This document shows positions 36,101-43,607 of a stretch of DNA of 64,000 bases, piece after piece (position 1 is the first letter of the stretch; every line of letters begins with the position of its first letter). Position numbers and translations under genes: made by a program. This DNA comes from Pseudorhizobium xiangyangii (lineage in GTDB: Bacteria; Pseudomonadota; Alphaproteobacteria; Rhizobiales; Rhizobiaceae), in contig NZ_JAJAWH010000010.1 in NCBI RefSeq assembly GCF_020531965.1, forward strand, positions 1 to 64,000, given 5' to 3'. The notes below the pieces were generated by a model. That model was not told the origin of the DNA. It was given only the letters and a program-made list of their open reading frames with translations, and searched no databases.

Positions 36101-36650
36101 GCCTGAGTTCGGCCTCATGGCGGCGGGAATGGAGGCCGGAAATGCCTGCCGCCTCTTCCAGCAATTGGCGGCGCGCCTGAGGCTTGGCGTTGATAAGCTC
36201 GCCGATCCGCCCCTGCCCGACCATGGACGGCGATCGCGCGCCGGTCGATGCGTCGGCGAACAGCAGCTGGACGTCCTTGGCGCGGGCTTCCTTGCCGTTG
36301 ATGCGATAGACAGAGCCGTTCTCGCGCTCGATGCGGCGCGACACCTGGATCTCGTCGGAATCGTTGAAGGCGGCCGGCGCAGTCCTGTCGGAATTATCGA
36401 GAAACAGCGCGACTTCGGCGGTGTTGCGGGCCGGCCGATGGCCCGAACCGGAGAAGATGACGTCGTCCATGCCGGACGCGCGCATGTTCTTGTAGGAGTT
36501 TTCGCCCATCACCCAGCGGAGCGCTTCGACAAGGTTGGACTTGCCGCAACCGTTCGGGCCGACGACGCCGGTCAGGCCTCGCTCGATGATGAATTCCGTA
36601 GGTTCGACGAAAGACTTGAACCCGACGACGCGCAGCCTGTTGAACTTCAT
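33192..36650 (-). CDS. smc: Chromosome segregation protein SMC
   Basis: This 1152-residue SMC ATPase compacts and segregates the chromosome. The Walker A loop GPNGCGKSN (about residues 31-39) starts the N-terminal head. Two long coiled-coil arms surround a hinge at roughly 505-650, and the C-terminal head has the signature LLSGGEQAL and Walker B CVLDEVDAPLDD. The organisation is complete. It lies between ppdK and a DsbA-like gene on the same strand, 63 bases after the latter. ScpA/ScpB partners are not in the window. Confidence 0.96.
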   Translation of the reverse strand: MKFNRLRVVGFKSFVEPTEFIIERGLTGVVGPNGCGKSNLVEALRWVMGENSYKNMRASGMDDVIFSGSGHRPARNTAEVALFLDNSDRTAPAAFNDSDEIQVSRRIERENGSVYRINGKEARAKDVQLLFADASTGARSPSMVGQGRIGELINAKPQARRQLLEEAAGISGLHSRRHEAELRLRAAEGNLERLEDVVTQLESQIDSLKRQARQANRFKMLSADIRAREAMLLHIRWAQANEAEVEANSALRQATVVVAEKAQVQMEAAKAQAIASLKLPELRDEEARAGAALQRIQIARTQLDDEASRLMKRRDELSRRLLQLAEDIRREERLVMDNASFLTKLGEEEQEINDILADSGAEADELREAFEGAAATLGESESLFAAITAERAEAAASRSQLDRLIRDLGERRQRLDRQLHDAEAELGAVTEKLSALDDPAERQEAVETAEFAVEGVMAFAEEVEAALGQARAAEQLARGPLETARSRLNGLEAEARTISKMLTAGEVSGDFAPVADAIRVDRGYEAALGAALGDDLESSIDPAAPAHWTLTGASEDPSLPVGCEPLLAHASAPPELRRSLSQIGIAAAGTAQSLMSQLKPGQRLVTLEGAVYRWDGHVSGSEAPGAAALRLAQRNRLAELDGELDEARVMLADAEDALAVAASGIASEEARLADARDRSRIATRQLTEARDALALAERAAGDLLRRRDVVTEAVNQVRSQIDEVLLQEENARVELEDAPDLSSVDERLREQQVAVATDRGVLAEARARYEGLSRETEARRRRLAAIAQERSAWQARAASAEDHVATLREREEEAREEIADLEAAPEEFEDRRRTLQSELLKAEEARKAAGDRLVEAETRQRDADRVATTALSDLAEAREKRGRAEERLVSAAERRHDSELRIQEALGVPPHEVLRIAGLTPAAELPDVRDIEREVDRLKMERERLGAVNLRADEEQQELSEKRDMLTRERDDVIDAIRKLRGAIQNLNREGRERLIAAFDVVNTEFQRLFTHLFGGGTAELQLIESDDPLEAGLEILARPPGKKPQTMTLLSGGEQALTAMALIFAVFLTNPAPICVLDEVDAPLDDHNVERYCNLMDEMAASTETRFVIITHNPITMARMNRLFGVTMAEQGVSQLVSVDLQTAEQLREAV

Positions 36651-36713
36651 GCCGCGCCCCGGAAAGAAGCGGCGGACACGGGTGTGCCGCCGCCGCTCAA
36701 TTCATGAACGGTT

Positions 36714-37412
36714 TCAGAGCAAGCTGTCGATAAGAGCCGACATGCTTTCAACAGACAGGGCCCCCGCATAGCGCTTGCCGTTAATCAGGAAGGTCGGCGT
36801 CGAACTGACGCCAAACTCGTCGGCACCGCGCTTCATTGTTGCATTCACATCATCGAGAAGTTGCTGGTTCGTCAAGCAGGCCTGGAAACTCTCCTGTGAG
36901 AAACCGGCCAGTTTCGACATCTGCAGCAGTGCCGCACGGCCATCTTCCGCCGCAGCCCAGGTCTGCTGTTGCTTCATCAGCATCGAGACCATCGGATAAT
37001 ATTGCGCCGGCGTGCTTGCCTCGGTCGGCTTTGCCGGGTTGCAGCGGGCGAGCATGAAGGCAGCCGCAGCGCGCGGATCGAACGGGAACTCGCGGACGAT
37101 AAAGCGCGCCTTGCCGGTGTCGATGTACTTGGTCTTGATCTCGTCGAACGTGGTGTTGTGGAAGGTGGCGCAATGCGGGCAGGTCATCGACATGTACTCG
37201 ACGATCGTGACCGGCGCGTTCTCCTCACCGATGACCATTTCCGGCAGCGGACCCGGCTTCAGCACTTCGGCCATGTCCACGTCACCCTGGGACTCGGGCA
37301 GTTCCTGCGCGAACGCCTGCGTCGCGCTGAGCGGCAGTGCCAGGCTAAGCGCGGTGACAGCTACGCCGCCCAGGAGGGCGCGCCGGGTAAAGGTGGTGTC
37401 GGTCATCATCAT
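36714..37412 (-). CDS. Exported DsbA-family thiol-disulfide oxidoreductase
   Basis: This 232-residue protein has a signal with a twin-arginine look (TFTRRALLGGVAVTALSLAL). The thioredoxin-like DsbA fold carries active-site Cys78-Pro-His-Cys81 in SMTCPHCATFHN and cis-proline STPTFLING. It should oxidise or isomerise disulfides in the periplasm. Three consecutive ATGs are possible; the first (37412) is best spaced from CAGG. It precedes smc, an arrangement I have seen in other rhizobia. Confidence 0.88.
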   Translation of the reverse strand: MMMTDTTFTRRALLGGVAVTALSLALPLSATQAFAQELPESQGDVDMAEVLKPGPLPEMVIGEENAPVTIVEYMSMTCPHCATFHNTTFDEIKTKYIDTGKARFIVREFPFDPRAAAAFMLARCNPAKPTEASTPAQYYPMVSMLMKQQQTWAAAEDGRAALLQMSKLAGFSQESFQACLTNQQLLDDVNATMKRGADEFGVSSTPTFLINGKRYAGALSVESMSALIDSLL

Positions 37413-37554
37413 CAGATACCTGCCTTGGAGTACAAAAAGCTTGTCATTCCGTATCGCGCCAACCGCACCGGAACAAGGTGGCGGTCGGCGAAATCCTTCA
37501 AAGCTTTGTGACATCCGCAAGCTGAACGAATTCTGTACGGGAGCTGTGCCGCGT

Positions 37555-38064
37555 TCAGCGCTTCTTCTGCATGACGGCCGTACCGAGGCGGGCGACGGCC
37601 TTCTTCAGCGCTTCGCTCTCGATCCCTTCCATCATCCCCTCCAGCCGCTTGGCGGCTTCACCCTTAAGAGGCGGGGGCGCGCGCCGGTGCTTGACGGCCT
37701 GGGATACCGGCTTCTGCACGATGCGGATCTGGCGGACGGCCGGAAAGCCGAAGAATGCGTTGATGCGGGCGATCAGCTCGCCCTGCGTATGGGACAGGAA
37801 AAGTGCCCGCGACCCTTCGCAGGCAATCGTTAGCACGCCCGGCTGGTAGCCTCCCGCATCGTCGGAGGCATCGCGGCGCGGCCAGGCGATCTTTTCCGGC
37901 CGCGAGCAATCGGCGAACTGCTCACCGGCGATCTCGTCCCAGGATCCGAGAAGGGCCGTCGAAATGCCCGCGCGTCGTGCCAGAACCGGATCGATGATGC
38001 CATTGGCGATCTCGGCGATCTGGAGCACGCGTTTCGAACGGAACGTCTTTTTTTCAAAGGCCAA
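37555..38064 (-). CDS. DciA-like DUF721 protein
   Basis: This 169-residue protein is of the DUF721 family, whose members (DciA) help load the replicative helicase. The recognisable element is ALLGSWDEIAGEQFADCSRPEKI followed by GVLTIACEGSRALFLSH (shown in two parts here: the two stretches are about ten residues apart). The C-terminal part is positively charged and ends MQKKR. It starts at TTG after AAGGA. It diverges from mutY across 134 bases, an arrangement common in rhizobia. Specific helicase loading is inferred from the family. Confidence 0.82.
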   Translation of the reverse strand: MAFEKKTFRSKRVLQIAEIANGIIDPVLARRAGISTALLGSWDEIAGEQFADCSRPEKIAWPRRDASDDAGGYQPGVLTIACEGSRALFLSHTQGELIARINAFFGFPAVRQIRIVQKPVSQAVKHRRAPPPLKGEAAKRLEGMMEGIESEALKKAVARLGTAVMQKKR

Positions 38065-38198
38065 ATCAGATCCTTCCCGTGCAGCGCCTGCCAGAACTGC
38101 AGATGCCGCCGGTTGATGAGTGCCGGCTCTTTCGTTGACGCAGTGAGCTTCTGAGCGATAGGACAGCCTTAGACCAGAAGCACAGGCATTTCCAGCAC

Positions 38199-39281
38199 GT
38201 GAACGAACCCCAAGGCATCATCCCGCAACTGCTCGCATGGTATGACATCCATCATCGCGAATTGCCCTGGCGCGTCTCGCCCAGGGCCGCGGCCAACGGG
38301 GTCCGACCGGAGCCGTACCATATCTGGCTGTCGGAGGTCATGCTGCAGCAGACCACGGTACAGGCGGTCAAACCTTACTTCGCGAAGTTCCTGAACCTCT
38401 GGCCGACCGTGAACGACCTGGCGAAGGCTCCTACCGACGGCGTGATGGCCGCATGGGCCGGGCTCGGCTACTATGCGCGAGCCCGCAATCTGAAGAAATG
38501 CGCCGAGGCGGTCACTGCCGATCACGGCGGGATTTTTCCGGATACGGAAGACGGCCTGCGCACCCTTCCGGGCATCGGAGATTATACGGCGGCAGCGGTT
38601 GCGGCGATCGCGTTCAACCGGCAGGCGGCGGTGATGGACGGCAATGTGGAGCGTGTGATCTCGCGCCTGTTCGCCATAGACGCACCGCTTCCCGGATCCA
38701 AGCCCGCGATGAAGCGCAAGGTCGTCGAACTGACGCCCAAGGATCGCCCCGGAGATTTTGCACAGGCGATGATGGATCTCGGCGCGACCATCTGCACGCC
38801 GAAGCGGCCGGCCTGCGCCATCTGTCCCATCGCCAGGCACTGCCTGGCGCTGGCCGAGCACGATCCTGAGTGCTTTCCGGTCAAGGCGGCGAAGAAGGAG
38901 AAGCCGGTTCGCTTCGGAGCTGCCTTCGTTGCCGTCAATGACGAGGGCGAAATCCTCTTGCGCCGGCGGATCGAGAGCGGTCTCCTGGGCGGCATGACGG
39001 AAGTGCCGACCACGGCATGGACGGCCCGACAGGACGGTGGGCAGACGGTAGAGCACGCCCCTTTTGACGCCGGCTGGCAGGCTTGCGGAACAGTGACGCA
39101 CGTCTTCACGCATTTCGAACTGCGGCTCTCGGTGTTTCGCGCGCAGACCATCGCCGCCGAAACGCGCGATCAAGGATGGTGGGAGCCGGTGGCCACGCTG
39201 GAAACCCAGGCGCTTCCGACCGTCATGAAAAAGGTAATTACCCAGGCTATCCCACTCGCCTTCGAGAAAAACCCGAACTAG
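38199..39281 (+). CDS. mutY: A/G-specific adenine glycosylase MutY
   Basis: This 360-residue base-excision enzyme removes adenine paired with 8-oxoguanine. The helix-hairpin-helix is LPGIGDYTAAAVAAIAF with catalytic Asp147 in MDGNV; Glu46 lies in SEVMLQQT. The [4Fe-4S] cluster uses Cys199, Cys206, Cys209 and Cys215 with the canonical X6-X2-X5 spacing. The C-terminal NUDIX-like domain is at about 245-350. It starts at GTG. The next gene, a HAD hydrolase, follows 12 bases later, so they are cotranscribed. Confidence 0.95.
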   Translation: MNEPQGIIPQLLAWYDIHHRELPWRVSPRAAANGVRPEPYHIWLSEVMLQQTTVQAVKPYFAKFLNLWPTVNDLAKAPTDGVMAAWAGLGYYARARNLKKCAEAVTADHGGIFPDTEDGLRTLPGIGDYTAAAVAAIAFNRQAAVMDGNVERVISRLFAIDAPLPGSKPAMKRKVVELTPKDRPGDFAQAMMDLGATICTPKRPACAICPIARHCLALAEHDPECFPVKAAKKEKPVRFGAAFVAVNDEGEILLRRRIESGLLGGMTEVPTTAWTARQDGGQTVEHAPFDAGWQACGTVTHVFTHFELRLSVFRAQTIAAETRDQGWWEPVATLETQALPTVMKKVITQAIPLAFEKNPN

Positions 39282-39293
39282 CAAGGAACCAGA

Positions 39294-39908
39294 ATGGCAG
39301 GCCCGATCAACCACATCGTCTTCGACATCGGCAAGGTCTTGATCCACTACGATCCCAGCCTTCCCTACCTCCGCCTCATTCCCGACGAAGACGAACGCCG
39401 GTGGTTCTTCGACAATGTCTGTACCCATGAATGGAACCTGGAGCAGGACCGTGGCCGGACCTGGGAAGACGCCGAAGCGCTGCTCCTGGAGCGTTTTCCG
39501 GACCGGGAAGAGCACATCCGCGCCTTCCGGCAATACTGGCCCGAGATGGTGCCTCACGCCTATGAGGACAGTGTTTCGATCATGGAAAAGTTCATTGCGG
39601 ACGGTCGGGACGTGACCATGCTCACGAATTTCGCGGCCGACACCTTCAGCCACGCCCGCGTGCTTTATCCCTTTTTGAACAAGCCGAGAGGCGTGACTGT
39701 CTCCGGGGAGATCAAGCTGATCAAGCCGGATATCGCGATCTACGAAAAGCACGCGCGAGACTTCGGGCTGGAGCCCGCATCGACCTTGTTCATAGACGAT
39801 TCCGCGGCAAACGTGGAAGGTGCACGCACCGCCGGCTGGCACTCGGTTCTGTTTACCGATGCCGCACAGCTGAAGAAGGACCTCGCGACCTTCGGCCTCG
39901 AGGTCTAG
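39294..39908 (+). CDS. HAD-family hydrolase
   Basis: This 204-residue haloacid-dehalogenase-like hydrolase has motif I in VFDIGKVLIHYD, in which the usual second aspartate is Gly: DIGKV instead of DxDxT/V. Motif II is LTNFA, the motif III lysine is in IKLIKPD, and motif IV is FIDDSAANV. The DxGxV form occurs in a recognised subgroup of HAD proteins, including YihX-like alpha-D-glucose-1-phosphate phosphatases. It is in an operon with mutY and followed by a terminator. Confidence 0.87.
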   Translation: MAGPINHIVFDIGKVLIHYDPSLPYLRLIPDEDERRWFFDNVCTHEWNLEQDRGRTWEDAEALLLERFPDREEHIRAFRQYWPEMVPHAYEDSVSIMEKFIADGRDVTMLTNFAADTFSHARVLYPFLNKPRGVTVSGEIKLIKPDIAIYEKHARDFGLEPASTLFIDDSAANVEGARTAGWHSVLFTDAAQLKKDLATFGLEV

Positions 39909-39917
39909 GACCAATAG

Positions 39918-39955
39918 ATGACGCCCGGAGGTCAGCCTCCTCCGGGCGTCATTTT
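39918..39955 (+). terminator. Rho-independent terminator of mutY operon
   Basis: ATGACGCCCGGAGG and CCTCCGGGCGTCAT form a 14-base stem with a seven-base loop, followed by TTTT. Confidence 0.92.
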
Positions 39956-40048
39956 CCCCCTCCCGGGACTAGAGGTACAAAAACCGGAAGGGGAATTCGT
40001 GATCTGGCGGGGAGCAAAAGGAAATCCTTTGCTCTTGACGGTGGATCG

Positions 40049-41247
<1,199 letters not shown>

Positions 41248-41303
41248 AAAGCCTGAAGGCAGCTGACGATTTCAGGAAAATATGCCGAAGCTGGCAATGG
41301 CCT

Positions 41304-41690
41304 TCATCCGCCAGTCGGCATCACGACAAGCGCCTCGCGCTCACGCGGGCCGTGCACCGCCTTGCTGTCATCCGGCGCCTCCTCGCGCTCGAACATGCCG
41401 TAGTCGCGGACCACATGGCCGATCCGCAGCCGATAATCGGCAAAAACGCCGTTACGGCCTGCCTGCTGGGCTTGGCGATGGGCCTCCAGATTGCGCCAGG
41501 TCCGAATGGCTTCCTCGTCGCGCCAGAAGGACAGGGACAGGATCTTGCCGCGCAGCGTTAGGCTTTCGAAGCGCTCGATCGAGATGAAACCGTCGATGGT
41601 TTCCAGTTCGGTGCGAAGTTCTCCGGCCAGGTCCAGGTACCTGTGGCGCTCGCCCACATAGGGCACGACCTCGAAGATGACGGCGATCAT
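41304..41690 (-). CDS. ABM-family monooxygenase-like protein
   Basis: This 128-residue ferredoxin-like dimeric alpha-beta barrel protein is of the antibiotic-biosynthesis-monooxygenase family: MIAVIFEVVPYVGERHRYLD, then IERFESLTLRGKILSLSFW and RDEEAIRTWRN. Members often degrade heme, quinones or small aromatics, but the substrate here is unknown. It is the second gene of a NIPSNAP-ABM pair, its start overlapping the first gene's stop by four bases. Confidence 0.83.
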   Translation of the reverse strand: MIAVIFEVVPYVGERHRYLDLAGELRTELETIDGFISIERFESLTLRGKILSLSFWRDEEAIRTWRNLEAHRQAQQAGRNGVFADYRLRIGHVVRDYGMFEREEAPDDSKAVHGPREREALVVMPTGG

Positions 41691-42013
41691 GGCTTCACCA
41701 CGCTGTGCGGCAGGGACATGTTCTTGAGGAAGATGCGATCCTCCCTGAGGATGAACCGCTCGCGCCTGGCGAATTCATAGTTCTCTTTCCCCAGAGGATC
41801 TTGCGCCAGTCGCCCACGGTAGGCTTCATAAGCAGCAAGGCTCTCGATGTTGTAGACGCCGTAGGCGGTCGTCGACGACCCTTCGTGCGGGCCGAAATAG
41901 CCGACAAGGTCGGCGCCGCAACGCGGTATCGCCTGTCCCCAGTTGCGCGCATAGTCGCCGAAGGCCTCCTTGCGAAAGGGATCGATCTCGTAGCGGATGA
42001 AACAGGTGATCAT
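41687..42013 (-). CDS. NIPSNAP-family protein
   Basis: This 108-residue protein has the NIPSNAP dimeric alpha-beta barrel. It starts MITCFIRYEIDPFRKEAFGD after AAGGAGAA and has GADLVGYFGPHEGSSTTAYG and REDRIFLKNM. It is structurally related to its partner ABM protein, translated from an overlapping start. The pair faces an ArsR-family regulator across 70 bases, which probably controls it. No function is known for this rhizobial version. Confidence 0.83.
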   Translation of the reverse strand: MITCFIRYEIDPFRKEAFGDYARNWGQAIPRCGADLVGYFGPHEGSSTTAYGVYNIESLAAYEAYRGRLAQDPLGKENYEFARRERFILREDRIFLKNMSLPHSVVKP

Positions 42014-42083
42014 CGTTTTCTCCTTCATTGCCACTGCAGGATAGCGGCTTGCTCCACCGAAATGCTTCGGCTACGATCGAAGT

Positions 42084-42767
42084 ATGAAGGAAGGCCCAGA
42101 CATTGCCCGCATCGGAACGCTGATCGGCGATCCCGCCCGCGCCAACATGCTGACGGCGCTCATGGGCGGACAGGCGCTGACCGCCACCGAACTTTCGCAG
42201 GCCGCCGGCGTGACGCTGCAGACGGCCAGCTCGCATCTTTCCAAACTGGAGGACGGCGGGCTCATCGCGCAACGCAAGCAGGGCCGGCACCGCTATTTCG
42301 CGCTGGCGGATGCCGCGACCGGCACGCTGCTCGAAGCCATCATGGGTTTCGCGGCAAGCCGCGGACATCTGCGCAATCGCCCCGGTCCGAAAGACCCGGC
42401 GCTGCGCAAGGCGCGCATCTGCTACGACCACCTGGCGGGCGACTACGGCGTTCGCATGCTCGACAGCTTTATAAGCCGCAGGGCGATCCGGAGCGACGGC
42501 GAGACGCTGACGATGACCGAGCACGGCCAGTCCGAACTGGCCAGTATCGGCATCGACGTGGCGTCACTGACCTCCAGCCGGCGGCCGCTTTGCAAATCCT
42601 GCCTCGACTGGAGCGAACGGCGTTCGCACCTGGCGGGAACGCTCGGCAAAGCGCTGCTGTCGCATTTCCTCGCGGAAGGCTGGGCGAAGCGCCGCGACGA
42701 TAGCCGGGCCATTCAGTTCACCAAGACCGGCGAAAGCCGCTTTTTGGCCCTCTTTCCATCGGAATAG
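42084..42767 (+). CDS. ArsR-family winged-helix regulator
   Basis: This 227-residue protein has an ArsR-like winged helix in its first 90 residues (IGDPARANMLTALMGGQALT, ELSQAAGVTLQTASSHLSKL, QRKQGRHRYFAL) and an uncharacterised C-terminal half with CKSCLDWSERRSHLAG. The CKSC cysteines could bind metal or sense oxidation. It is twice the length of classic ArsR proteins, like rhizobial regulators of the DUF2087-less long group. It is divergent from the NIPSNAP-ABM pair, its likely target. Confidence 0.85.
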   Translation: MKEGPDIARIGTLIGDPARANMLTALMGGQALTATELSQAAGVTLQTASSHLSKLEDGGLIAQRKQGRHRYFALADAATGTLLEAIMGFAASRGHLRNRPGPKDPALRKARICYDHLAGDYGVRMLDSFISRRAIRSDGETLTMTEHGQSELASIGIDVASLTSSRRPLCKSCLDWSERRSHLAGTLGKALLSHFLAEGWAKRRDDSRAIQFTKTGESRFLALFPSE

Positions 42768-42843
42768 AGCCTTCCTACATTGTGGCCGGCGACGGCCTCG
42801 TGTAGAGCCTCCCGCATCCCAATTCCACCGAGAGCATTTCATC

Positions 42844-43533
42844 ATGAGCGGTTTCGACCTCATCATCTTCGATTGCGACGGCGTGCTCGTCGATTCCGAA
42901 ATCATAGCGGCCCAGGTCGAGTCCCGGTTGCTGACCGAAGCTGGCTACCCGATCAGCGTCGAGGAGATGGGCGAGCGCTTTGCCGGCATGACATGGCGCA
43001 ACATCCTGCTGCAGGTCGAGAAGGAAGCCGACATCCCCCTCTCCGCCTCGCTTCTGGACAAGTCGGAAAAGCTTCTCGACGCCCGGCTGGCGCGCGACGT
43101 GAAGATCATCGACGGCGTCCGGCTTGCGCTGTCGCGCCTGACGACGCAGCGCTGCATCTGCTCCAATTCCAGCACGCACCGTCTCGACATGATGCTGGAG
43201 AAAGTCGGGCTCAAGCCATACTTTGCGCCGCATATCTTCTCGGCCAAGGATCTCGGGCCGGACAGGGTGAAGCCGAAGCCCGATATCTTCCTTCACGCCG
43301 CCGAGAAGTTCAACGTCTCGCCGGGCAACGTCCTGGTGATCGAGGATTCGGTTCACGGCATTCACGGCGCAACCGCCGCCGGCATGCGCGTCGTCGGCTT
43401 CACCGGCGCGTCGCACACCTATCCGAGCCATGCCGACCGCCTGACCGATGCCGGTGCCGAAACGGTGATCTCGCGCATGGCGGATCTGCCGGCCGTCGTG
43501 GCAGCGCTGTCCGAATGGGCCGGCGCGGTCTGA
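42844..43533 (+). CDS. HAD-family phosphatase, beta-phosphoglucomutase-like
   Basis: This 229-residue HAD hydrolase has motif I DCDGVLVDSE (nucleophile and acid-base aspartates both present), motif II CSNSS, the motif III lysine in KPKPD and motif IV VIEDSVHGI. The cap domain between residues 15 and 85 places it with the phosphoglycolate-phosphatase/beta-phosphoglucomutase-like group. The GGDEF-free, regulator-flanked setting gives no hint of substrate. It stands in tandem after the ArsR gene with 76 bases between them. Confidence 0.88.
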   Translation: MSGFDLIIFDCDGVLVDSEIIAAQVESRLLTEAGYPISVEEMGERFAGMTWRNILLQVEKEADIPLSASLLDKSEKLLDARLARDVKIIDGVRLALSRLTTQRCICSNSSTHRLDMMLEKVGLKPYFAPHIFSAKDLGPDRVKPKPDIFLHAAEKFNVSPGNVLVIEDSVHGIHGATAAGMRVVGFTGASHTYPSHADRLTDAGAETVISRMADLPAVVAALSEWAGAV

Positions 43534-43580
43534 TACTCCTACAGCCGCGTTGCGCCATTCCCGGCGCACCGCGGCAATAG

Positions 43581-43607
43581 AATTTTTAGCCTGTGGGGCT
43601 AGAAATT
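43581..43607. other. Inverted repeat overlapping autotransporter stop codon
   Basis: AATTTTTAGCC and GGCTAGAAATT pair across five bases with one wobble pair; the stop codon of the autotransporter lies in the second arm. It could fold in the mRNA end or stop transcription. It lacks a T-tract on the minus side after the stem, so it is not a standard terminator. Confidence 0.45.
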
